From assembly GCA_902494595.1 (NCBI GenBank), contig CABUTY010000091.1:1-6167 (forward strand): DNA of 6,167 nt. Reading direction: 5' to 3'. Made by a program: the position numbers and the translations under genes. The stretch is from an uncultured Porphyromonadaceae bacterium (GTDB taxonomy: Bacteria > Bacteroidota > Bacteroidia > Bacteroidales > Muribaculaceae). Below, piece by piece: positions 1-6,167 of the stretch (position 1 is its first letter; each line of letters opens with the position of its first letter). The notes under the pieces are model-generated. The model saw only the letters and a program-made list of their open reading frames with translations. It made no database searches and was not told where the DNA came from.

Positions 1-951
1 CGCGCCGCAGTAATCGACTGCGACGGTCTTGTTGTCCCCGGCAAATATCCGCCGGATGTTGTCGGCACTCCCGACTTTATCGCTCCGGAGGTTCTGCAGA
101 CGCGCGCATTGAAGCTCGGCGACCCAAACAAGAAACTTCCGAGCATACAGACCGACCGGCATGCCCTGGCAGTGCTGATATACATGTATCTGCTTTACCG
201 TCACCCTCTTCGTGGCGGCAAAGTCAACGATCTCGATGCCGCCAGGGACGAAGAATTGTCGATGGGGGCGAAAGCACTGTTTGTAGAGCATCCTGCCGAC
301 AAGAGCAACCGACCCAAAATCAAAAATCTTGCACCGTCGGAGTTGCCACAGGGCGATGTTGACAAGTTGCCTTATACAATCTGCGGACCTTATCTCAAGG
401 AACTTTTTGACCGCGCATTCATCGACGGACTTCACGACCCGATGAAACGTCCTACCGCCGACGAATGGGAGAATGCGTTGGTGAAGACCACCGACCTCAT
501 GCAGCCTTGCCAGAATCCCAAATGTGAGGCGCATTGGTTTGTGTTCGACAACTCAACCAAACCCCGATGCCCCTTCTGCGGCGCGGAATATCATGGTCAG
601 TTGCCCGTACTCAATCTCTACTATTCTCCCGCTAAGGGAAAGTTCCTTCCCGAGAACTACCGCCTGATGGTCTATGACAAACAGTCGCTCTATATGTGGC
701 ATGTCAACCGTTTCGTCACCCCCAACGAGAGAACGAAACCGGAGGACAAGAAGCCTGTGGGCGACTTCCATTTCCATAAGGGTAAATGGATTCTCATCAA
801 CCGTCGTCTTCCCGACATGTGGGATGTGACCGAGCAGCCGAAAAGGCAGGTCAAGGTAGGTGAGTTTGTGGAATTGACCGAAGGACGAAAGATTCTTCTG
901 TCGGGCGAGGATGGGGGACGTCTTATTGTGGTTCAACTTGTAAGCAATTAA
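1..951 (+). CDS. Protein-kinase-like protein with C-terminal zinc ribbon, 5' end missing (YegI / TerY-P-type kinase-like)
   Basis: The reading frame is open to the left edge, so the true start and the kinase N-lobe are outside the window; 316 codons are visible. Seen: a DFG-like segment IDCDG (codons 5-9), the activation-segment end GTPDFIAPEV (22-31, APE at 28-30), the alpha-F aspartate in TDRHAL (D52), an HPLRG segment (68-72) and the subdomain XI arginine in MKRPTADEW (R150). A zinc-ribbon pattern follows, C170-x4-C175 and C190-x2-C193, then about 115 residues rich in beta strands that end in a pattern reminiscent of FHA domains. In known families, kinases with a C-terminal zinc ribbon belong to TerY-P type triads with a vWA protein and a PP2C phosphatase. 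The inferred role is a cytoplasmic Ser/Thr kinase in a stress or defence signalling cassette. The glycine loop, catalytic Lys and HRD motif cannot be seen, so activity is unproven. The kinase-fold call is firm; the TerY-P assignment is moderate. The next gene starts 6 nt downstream. Confidence 0.85.
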   Translation, partial: RAAVIDCDGLVVPGKYPPDVVGTPDFIAPEVLQTRALKLGDPNKKLPSIQTDRHALAVLIYMYLLYRHPLRGGKVNDLDAARDEELSMGAKALFVEHPADKSNRPKIKNLAPSELPQGDVDKLPYTICGPYLKELFDRAFIDGLHDPMKRPTADEWENALVKTTDLMQPCQNPKCEAHWFVFDNSTKPRCPFCGAEYHGQLPVLNLYYSPAKGKFLPENYRLMVYDKQSLYMWHVNRFVTPNERTKPEDKKPVGDFHFHKGKWILINRRLPDMWDVTEQPKRQVKVGEFVELTEGRKILLSGEDGGRLIVVQLVSN

Positions 952-957
952 TGATCC

Positions 958-1785
958 ATGGGCAAATGTAAATACTGCGGGCAGGATGCCGGATTATTCC
1001 ACACCAAACATGCCGAATGCGAGCAACGCCATCTGAATGGCATCGACCGCGTAAAAAGCATACTCGCCACATGTTTTGAGCGAAAGGAGGACTTCTATCT
1101 TCATCAGAATGAGATAGAGACGCTGCGCCGCGATGCTTTTTTGTCGCCCGACATTTGTCGCGACATATATTGCGAGGCGTTCGATGCCGCGATAGAGCGC
1201 TATCTCGACGATGGCATTATCGACGGCGCCGAAGAGAGGGCTGTGGCGCGGTTCGTGCAGTTCTCAGGTCTGACGCAACATGTGCTCAACGTCAATAAAT
1301 CGTTGGAGAAAGTGGTGCAGTCGAAAGTGCTTGAGGAACTGCTGAACGGCAAAGTACCGGCACCGAGAATCACCGTCGCCGGCAATTTCCCTTTCCTTCT
1401 CAGCAAGAATGAGCATATGCTATGGCTCTTCCGCGACGTCACCCTGCAGATGCAGAAAGTGCGCAGGGAGACGGTGGGCCGCACAAGGGGCGTCAGCGTC
1501 AGGGTATGCAGGGGTGTCTATTACCGTACAGGCGGGTTCAGAGGACATCCCGTGGAAACTACCTACATGCAATATGTAGGTACCGGCAGCGTATGCCTGA
1601 CCGACAAAAATCTGTATTTCCACAGTCCTGAAAAGGCTATGAAGATTCCCTTCTCGAAGATTATTTCGTTGGACCCTTATTCCAACGGCCTCGGAATACA
1701 GAAGGATGGGGCTCGCGAAAAGCCCATGTTCTTTGAAAATCTCAACAGCTGGTTCTGTTATAATGTCATATCAAATTTAAAGTAA
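958..1785 (+). CDS. Uncharacterised protein: N-terminal Cys/His zinc-ribbon-like motif, helical middle, GRAM/PH-like C-terminus
   Basis: A 275-residue protein that I cannot name. The start ATG lies 6 nt after the kinase stop and leads straight into a metal-binding pattern, MGKCKYCGQ (C4-x2-C7) with H15, H18, C21 and H25 as further candidate ligands. Residues about 28-130 look helical; the stretch DDGIIDGAEERAVARF (84-99) resembles the acidic 'DG-x-x-D-x-x-E' helix starts of TerB-type domains, though only weakly. Residues about 140-272 look like a bacterial GRAM/PH-like beta domain: YVGTGSVCLTDKNLYF (206-221), then a KIPFSKI strand (229-235) and a closing helix near the C-terminus. There is no signal peptide or membrane segment, so it is probably cytoplasmic. 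No Shine-Dalgarno sequence is visible, as usual in Bacteroidetes. Its place between the kinase and the TerB-like gene suggests that it is an adaptor, scaffold or kinase substrate, which is inference only. The gene is certain; domain calls come from visual pattern. Confidence 0.85.
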   Translation: MGKCKYCGQDAGLFHTKHAECEQRHLNGIDRVKSILATCFERKEDFYLHQNEIETLRRDAFLSPDICRDIYCEAFDAAIERYLDDGIIDGAEERAVARFVQFSGLTQHVLNVNKSLEKVVQSKVLEELLNGKVPAPRITVAGNFPFLLSKNEHMLWLFRDVTLQMQKVRRETVGRTRGVSVRVCRGVYYRTGGFRGHPVETTYMQYVGTGSVCLTDKNLYFHSPEKAMKIPFSKIISLDPYSNGLGIQKDGAREKPMFFENLNSWFCYNVISNLK

Positions 1786-1791
1786 CAGCTT

Positions 1792-3189
1792 ATGCTTAAA
1801 GAACACAGGGTGGCGATAGCCCGTATATTCACCGACCTTATCAAGGCCGACCGTATTGTCGACACGGGCGAGATGGAATGCTGGCGCGTCATATGCGACA
1901 AGTATTCCATCGATAGGGATGCGAGAGTGGCGGCAAGGGATATCTCTTTTGCCGAAGCTATAGACATCATCTGCGACTCGGGCGTGCAGGGACTCATGGA
2001 GGACCTTCTTGGCGACTGTCGTTCGATGACGGTAAGCGACGGCTATTGCGCACATTCCGAGGCGCTGCTCATGATTGCCCTCACCGTGCTCCTTGACCCT
2101 GACGGCAATCTGTGCGGCGAGGTCATCTCCATCCCGAAGGCAAACTTCAATATTGATATCGCCACGGCCATTTACATCGAAAGCGAGCCGGACCATGATA
2201 CCAACATGGCCATCAATGCCAGCTACCGATTCATATACAAGGAATTGCAGCTGGCCGGCTTTCATTTCGTATATATACCTAAAATCATTGACCATTACAG
2301 GAGGACAGACCCTGAGCTTTTCAAGTACATACTCTCTTTTCTGGCACCGTCGATGAGCGATGCCGGCATCGACAGCATCTACCGCTCGCTGATGGCGATG
2401 ACTACCCACAATTTCTGCAAGGACCTGTTGTGCAACAAGTGCGGCATCACGGAGTTGCGTAACGCGGTCCCATCGCTGATGATAAAGATAGGGAACAGCT
2501 TCGTGGGCGATACGTTATATGCCAATTACCTGAAAATAGAGGTCGACGAGGACATCGTCGCCACGGTACAGTTGTTCGTCGACCGGTTCGCGGAGATGAT
2601 CAGAAGCGACGTGTTCGTAGTCAATACCTCCGAGGAGTGCGACAATCAGTTCCATTTCCACGGGTTCTATAAACAGCTCCTCGACATGTTCCTGATACGC
2701 CGCGACATACGCAGCGCCATACATCTGAATCCTTACAGGGAGGAGATATATTTCCCCGACATTGATTCCAGGGCGGAAGGGCTGCACCGCCGCGAAAGAG
2801 CCTTATATGCGTTATTGCTGTGTCAGGGTCGCTACGGCATCAATTTCAACCTGCCAAAATCAGCCGATAGTCTGGAGAGATATAACCGCCGGATGTCGCG
2901 TATCCGGCAGAGATATGCCGCAATATATGAGATGTTCGGAGGCGACAGGGATGTGACTCCCGATTTAAGCGTCCCCGAAATAAGACGTCCCATATTCAGC
3001 TGCCTGAAACGGTCGTTGAGGAAACTCCGGTCGTTATACAATCCCGAAGATTATACCGTTACTAAAAACGCCGACGGTACTTTCTCCGTAAACGTCGAGC
3101 CGGAACTCGTGTTTGTGCATCAGCTTGACCGAGATATGCCCGTGCCGCTCGTGGACTCTGAATTGTATCGCCGTTGGTCGGAAATATAG
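1792..3189 (+). CDS. TerB-like N-terminal domain protein with long uncharacterised C-terminal extension
   Basis: A 465-residue protein whose ATG lies 6 nt after the previous stop, so the two are probably cotranscribed. Residues about 1-105 look like a TerB/DjlA-type helical domain: LIKADRIVDTGEMECW (16-31) carries the usual acidic pattern D20, D24, E27 after a helix, and SDGYCAHSEALLMIAL (82-97) forms a second DG...E helix start. TerB proteins of tellurite/stress systems are about 150 residues and single-domain, so this one is roughly three times as long. The middle part (about 140-300) is a mixed helix/strand region with H206, C209, C214 and C217 clustered. The C-terminal part (about 325-445) contains RRERALYALLL (333-343), a basic helical stretch and a final beta hairpin. 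It resembles a C-terminal module that I recall from several Bacteroidetes hypothetical proteins, but I cannot name it. No signal peptide or membrane segments are seen. The likely role is as a partner in the upstream kinase cassette (inference). Gene certain, TerB call moderate. Confidence 0.8.
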   Translation: MLKEHRVAIARIFTDLIKADRIVDTGEMECWRVICDKYSIDRDARVAARDISFAEAIDIICDSGVQGLMEDLLGDCRSMTVSDGYCAHSEALLMIALTVLLDPDGNLCGEVISIPKANFNIDIATAIYIESEPDHDTNMAINASYRFIYKELQLAGFHFVYIPKIIDHYRRTDPELFKYILSFLAPSMSDAGIDSIYRSLMAMTTHNFCKDLLCNKCGITELRNAVPSLMIKIGNSFVGDTLYANYLKIEVDEDIVATVQLFVDRFAEMIRSDVFVVNTSEECDNQFHFHGFYKQLLDMFLIRRDIRSAIHLNPYREEIYFPDIDSRAEGLHRRERALYALLLCQGRYGINFNLPKSADSLERYNRRMSRIRQRYAAIYEMFGGDRDVTPDLSVPEIRRPIFSCLKRSLRKLRSLYNPEDYTVTKNADGTFSVNVEPELVFVHQLDRDMPVPLVDSELYRRWSEI

Positions 3190-3284
3190 GGCTGGAGTGT
3201 GCAACATTGCAGCCGGATATGCTTACGTTGATGGCGTTGATACTGAAATGTTTTGAAAATCATGCATCAGCGTGAGCCGGGCTA

Positions 3285-3292
3285 TATATTTG
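3285..3292 (+). promoter_or_regulatory. Bacteroidetes -7 promoter element of the Ca2+-ATPase gene
   Basis: TATATTTG is an exact match to the Bacteroidetes sigma-ABfr -7 consensus TAnnTTTG. It would place the transcript start near 3299 and leave a short AT-rich leader of about 17 nt before the ATG at 3316. A matching -33 TTTG is not at the usual 19-21 nt spacing; the nearest TTTG (3252-3255) is 29 nt upstream. Only the -7 half is therefore supported. This gives the ATPase gene its own promoter, separate from the preceding operon. Confidence 0.55.
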
Positions 3293-3315
3293 CATTGAAA
3301 ATTAATAACCACTAT

Positions 3316-5967
3316 ATGTCACAAAAGAATCATTACACTGGCTTGACCGATGCGCAGGTGTCGGAGAGCCGCCGTAAAAATGGCGTCAATATTCTGACGC
3401 CTCCCGAGAAGGATTCGCTATGGAAGCGGTTCCTCGAAAAATTCGGCGATCCGCTGATTATCATCCTTATGATTGCGGGTGCGTTGTCAATCGGCATCTC
3501 ATGCTATGAGTTCTGGGGTCTGGACCAGGGCGCAGGAGTATTCTTCGAGCCTATCGGCATATTTATCGCCATTCTCCTTGCCACAGGACTGGCTTTCATC
3601 TTCGAGCTGAAGGCCGATAAGGAATTTGCCTTGCTCAATCAGGTAAACGATGACGAGCCGGTGCAGGTGATCCGCAACGGCAACGCCATGCAGATTCCCA
3701 AGAAGGATGTAGTGGTAGGCGATATCGTGATTCTCAATACCGGTGAGGAAGTCCCGGCCGACGGCGAGCTGTTGGAGGCCGTCATGCTCAATATCGACGA
3801 ATCTACCCTTACCGGCGAACCGATATGCCACAAGACAACCGACCCGGCTGAATTTGACAAGGATGCCACATTCCCGAGCAATCATGCCATGCGCGGCACG
3901 AAGATTATGGAGGGTCATGGCGTGATGCGCGTGCTGGCCGTCGGCGACAAGACCGAGAACGGAAAGGTGTTCGAGGCTGCTCAGATTGACGACAGTGTCA
4001 AGACGCCGCTTAACGAGCAGCTTGACGGCCTCGGAGACCTCATAACTAAGATCTCCTATGGTTTTGCGGCTGCCATAATCATCGGTCGTATCGTGATGTA
4101 TTTCATCAACGTGCCTGAATTTGAGTGGGTATCGTTCCTTGCCTACTTCCTCCAGACCCTGATGGTAGCCGTCACCCTCGTGGTTGTCGCCGTACCCGAA
4201 GGTCTGCCTATGGCGGTGACTCTTTCGCTTGCCTACTCCATGCGTCGTATGCTCAAGACCAACAACCTCGTACGCAAGATGCACGCCTGCGAGACAATGG
4301 GCGCAACCACCGTCATATGTACCGACAAGACCGGTACGCTGACCCAGAACCAGATGCAGGTGGCCCAGACCAACTTCTATGGAAATCCTTCCGACGATGT
4401 TCTGGTAGAAGGCATCGCCGTAAACTCAACAGCTCAGCTCGATTTGTCCGGCGATAAGGCTCAGGTGCTCGGCAATCCTACCGAAGGAGCTCTGCTCCTC
4501 TGGCTGCGGAAACGCGGCATCAATTATCTTTATGTCAAGGAGAAGGCTCAACGTATCGAGGAACTTCCTTTCTCTACGGAGCGCAAGTATATGGCTACTG
4601 TCGTCAGGTCGGCTACCGGAAAGAGTATTCTGTATGTGAAGGGAGCTCCCGAGATTATCTTCGGCATGTGTAAGAATACAGTCGGTGTGACGAAGCAGGA
4701 GATTGACGCCCAGCTCCTCGAATATCAGAACCAGGCCATGCGTACCCTCGGTTTCGCATACCAGGTGCTCAACGCCGGCGACAGGACCATCGAGAACTGC
4801 AAGGTGGTGGCCGACAACCTCACATTCCTCGGAATCGTGGCTATTTCCGATCCGGTCCGTTCAGATGTTCCGTTCGCAGTCAAGGAAGTGATTGACGCCG
4901 GAATCAAGGTCAAGATTGTGACCGGCGACACTCCCGGAACCGCCAAGGAAATCGGTCGTCAGATCGGCCTTTGGAACGATGCTGCCGACGGCGACCGCAA
5001 CATCATCACCGGTGCGGAGTTTGCCGAGCTTTCCGACGAGCAGCTCAAAAAGCGTGTCGGCGACCTGAAGATTATCGCCCGTGCCCGCCCGATGGACAAG
5101 AAACGTCTCGTGGAGGCTCTTCAGGCCAACAACGAGGTGGTGGCCGTGACAGGCGACGGCACAAACGATGCCCCGGCTCTCAAGACAGCTCACGTAGGTC
5201 TCTCCATGGGTGACGGCACTTCCGTGGCCAAGGAAGCCTCCGACATTACCATCATCGACAACTCTTTCTCTTCCATAGGTCGTGCCGTGATGTGGGGCCG
5301 CTCGCTATTCCAGAACATACAGCGTTTCATCCTCTTTCAGATGACGGTGAACGTGGCTGCCTGCTTCATTGTCCTTTTCGGTGCATTCATGGGGATGCAG
5401 TCTCCTCTGACCGTAACCCAGATGCTTTGGGTGAATCTGATTATGGATACCTTCGCCGCCATGGCACTGGCATCGCTTCCCCCCTCGCAGTCGGTAATGA
5501 AAGAGAAGCCACGCTCGCGTGAGGCATTCATCATCAACCGCCCGATGTGGAAGTCAATCATCGGAACTGGCGGCATATTCTTCCTCCTGCTGCTCGGTCT
5601 ACTCTACTACTTCGAGCATACCGACATTGCCTGTCTTACAGAGGTCGGCAAGGTTGCCATGGGAGCCAACACCGGACTCAGCGGCTATGAGCTTTCGCTC
5701 TTCTTCACGATTTTCGTGTTCCTGCAGTTCTGGAACATGTTCAACGCCCGCGCATTCGAGACCGGACGCTCGGCATTCCACTTCAAAGGCTGTGGCGGTT
5801 TCGGCCTGATTGCCCTTGTGATTCTCCTGGGTCAGATACTGATTGTTAGCGTCGGCGGCGACTTCTTCAATGTCGAACCCCTCAAATTCATCGACTGGGT
5901 GATCATTATCTGCGGCACCTCCCTCGTCCTCTGGATAGGCGAACTCGTCCGCCTCTACCGGAGATAA
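3316..5967 (+). CDS. Calcium-transporting P-type ATPase, PMCA type (P2B)
   Basis: A complete 883-residue inner-membrane pump that couples ATP hydrolysis to Ca2+ export from the cytoplasm. Ten membrane segments are visible, near 44-63, 76-98, 243-264, 274-309, 671-692, 698-720, 744-766, 793-813, 828-848 and 858-878. The actuator motif TGEP is at 166-169, the phosphorylated aspartate D337 in DKTGTLT, the nucleotide-site KGAP at 442-445, TGDTPGTAKEIG from 536, and the hinge TGDGTNDAP from 612. Ca2+ ligands are E295 in TM4 (VAVPEGLP) and N707 and D711 in TM6 (NLIMD). TM5 has N679, but alanine (A682) where SERCA has its site-I glutamate, so a single ion site of PMCA type is expected. The reading frame can be extended upstream to 3253, but the -7 element overlaps that extension and homologues of this type begin close to the ATG at 3316. 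There is no calmodulin-binding tail. The gene has its own promoter and a hairpin after its stop, so it is probably monocistronic. Length is normal for the family. Confidence 0.96.
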   Translation: MSQKNHYTGLTDAQVSESRRKNGVNILTPPEKDSLWKRFLEKFGDPLIIILMIAGALSIGISCYEFWGLDQGAGVFFEPIGIFIAILLATGLAFIFELKADKEFALLNQVNDDEPVQVIRNGNAMQIPKKDVVVGDIVILNTGEEVPADGELLEAVMLNIDESTLTGEPICHKTTDPAEFDKDATFPSNHAMRGTKIMEGHGVMRVLAVGDKTENGKVFEAAQIDDSVKTPLNEQLDGLGDLITKISYGFAAAIIIGRIVMYFINVPEFEWVSFLAYFLQTLMVAVTLVVVAVPEGLPMAVTLSLAYSMRRMLKTNNLVRKMHACETMGATTVICTDKTGTLTQNQMQVAQTNFYGNPSDDVLVEGIAVNSTAQLDLSGDKAQVLGNPTEGALLLWLRKRGINYLYVKEKAQRIEELPFSTERKYMATVVRSATGKSILYVKGAPEIIFGMCKNTVGVTKQEIDAQLLEYQNQAMRTLGFAYQVLNAGDRTIENCKVVADNLTFLGIVAISDPVRSDVPFAVKEVIDAGIKVKIVTGDTPGTAKEIGRQIGLWNDAADGDRNIITGAEFAELSDEQLKKRVGDLKIIARARPMDKKRLVEALQANNEVVAVTGDGTNDAPALKTAHVGLSMGDGTSVAKEASDITIIDNSFSSIGRAVMWGRSLFQNIQRFILFQMTVNVAACFIVLFGAFMGMQSPLTVTQMLWVNLIMDTFAAMALASLPPSQSVMKEKPRSREAFIINRPMWKSIIGTGGIFFLLLLGLLYYFEHTDIACLTEVGKVAMGANTGLSGYELSLFFTIFVFLQFWNMFNARAFETGRSAFHFKGCGGFGLIALVILLGQILIVSVGGDFFNVEPLKFIDWVIIICGTSLVLWIGELVRLYRR

Positions 5968-5978
5968 CCACTAAATTC

Positions 5979-6019
5979 TCGCGGCAGCCTGTAGCATCAT
6001 GATATGCGGGCTGCCGCGA
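5979..6019 (+). terminator. Strong hairpin after the Ca2+-ATPase gene, probable terminator
   Basis: The arms TCGCGGCAGCC (5979-5989) and GGCTGCCGCGA (6009-6019) are perfect 11-bp complements. The 19-nt loop contains a further GCAT (5994-5997) / ATGC (6004-6007) stem, making a two-storey hairpin. It begins 12 nt after the ATPase stop. Only a weak T-rich stretch follows (ATATTT, 6022-6027), so it may end transcription or stabilise the 3' end of the mRNA. The stem is symmetric and could act on either strand. Confidence 0.65.
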
Positions 6020-6098
6020 CAATATTTCAAGCCCCATAGGCGCTCATGCCTAAGGCTCTGTTCCTTAAAAATTGTTCACGCAGGGGTCGCAGGCTTTA

Positions 6099-6167
6099 GA
6101 CGATTTTCTCCATGCAGGTGAGGGAACATAGCGGGCTATGTGACTGAACCAAAGGGTGAAAAGCGTC
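6099..6167. repeat. 69-nt imperfect palindrome at the right edge, possible interspersed repeat or mobile-element end
   Basis: The outer arms GACGATTTTCTCC (6099-6111) and GGTGAAAAGCGTC (6155-6167) pair at 11 of 13 positions. Inside them GGT (6117-6119) faces ACC (6148-6150), and ACATAG (6126-6131) pairs with CTATGT (6136-6141) around a CGGG loop. The spacing of these elements is nearly symmetric about position 6133. No gene is visible between the terminator and the edge; 6020-6098 holds only a small TAGGC/GCCTA stem (6037-6041 / 6048-6052). The outer arm stops exactly at the last base of the window, so the element may continue. What it is remains open: a REP/MITE-like repeat, an insertion-sequence end, or a structured RNA. 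Confidence 0.45.

Noticed and set aside
109..111. TTG as the start of gene 1
   Set aside because: The frame is open to position 1 and the DFG-like and APE kinase motifs lie before the TTG, so the gene begins outside the window.
553..936. 127-codon open frame on the - strand
   Set aside because: It is antisense to the zinc ribbon and tail of the kinase, where the + strand cysteine pattern is clear.
1777..2409. 210-codon open frame on the - strand
   Set aside because: It is antisense to the TerB-like gene, whose + strand frame is complete, tightly spaced in the operon and has domain-like patterns; the antisense product resembles nothing.
3190..3214. GGCTG / CAGCC hairpin just after the TerB-like gene as a terminator
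   Set aside because: The stem is only 5 bp, it competes with an inner TGCAA/TTGCA palindrome and no T tract follows, so the support is too weak.
3252..3255. TTTG as the -33 partner of the -7 element
   Set aside because: The 29-nt gap is well beyond the usual 19-21 nt spacing.
3499..4284. 261-codon open frame on the - strand
   Set aside because: It lies entirely antisense to the conserved Ca2+-ATPase, its translation has no recognisable motif, and it is explained by the codon bias of the + strand gene.
6096..6167. 3' end of a - strand gene entering from the right
   Set aside because: Only 23 codons are open before a stop, the peptide has no recognisable motif, and the stretch is better described by its palindromic structure.

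Overview
The window looks like chromosomal DNA from a Bacteroidales bacterium of moderate GC content; a Muribaculaceae- or Bacteroides-like host is a guess. The basis is the lack of Shine-Dalgarno sequences before any start, AT-rich leaders, a Bacteroidetes-type -7 promoter element (TAnnTTTG) before the last gene, and the protein types. All recognised genes lie on the + strand.

Left part (1-3189): three tightly spaced genes, each pair separated by only 6 nt, almost certainly one transcript that begins left of the window. Gene 1 is the C-terminal part of a Ser/Thr-protein-kinase-like protein followed by a four-cysteine zinc ribbon and a beta-rich, possibly FHA-like, tail. Gene 2 is an unnamed protein with an N-terminal Cys/His metal knuckle, a helical middle and a GRAM/PH-like C-terminus. 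Gene 3 has an N-terminal TerB-like helical domain and a long C-terminal extension that I cannot name. A zinc-ribbon kinase beside a TerB-like protein recalls the 'TerY-P' type modules (vWA protein, PP2C phosphatase, kinase; YegL/YegK/YegI in E. coli) and the wider Ter stress/defence systems. The inferred picture is a cytoplasmic phospho-signalling cassette whose vWA and PP2C partners, if present, would lie upstream. This cassette is the most interesting part of the window.

Middle (3190-3315): a 126-nt intergenic stretch ending in a good -7 promoter element, which gives the next gene its own promoter and fixes its start at 3316.

Right part (3316-5967): a complete PMCA-type calcium-transporting P-type ATPase of 883 residues with all catalytic motifs and ten predicted membrane segments. 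It exports Ca2+ from the cytoplasm and is probably a housekeeping gene unrelated to the cassette. It is followed by a strong hairpin at 5979-6019 (likely terminator) and, at the extreme right edge, a 69-nt imperfect palindrome at 6099-6167 that may be an interspersed repeat or the edge of a mobile element.
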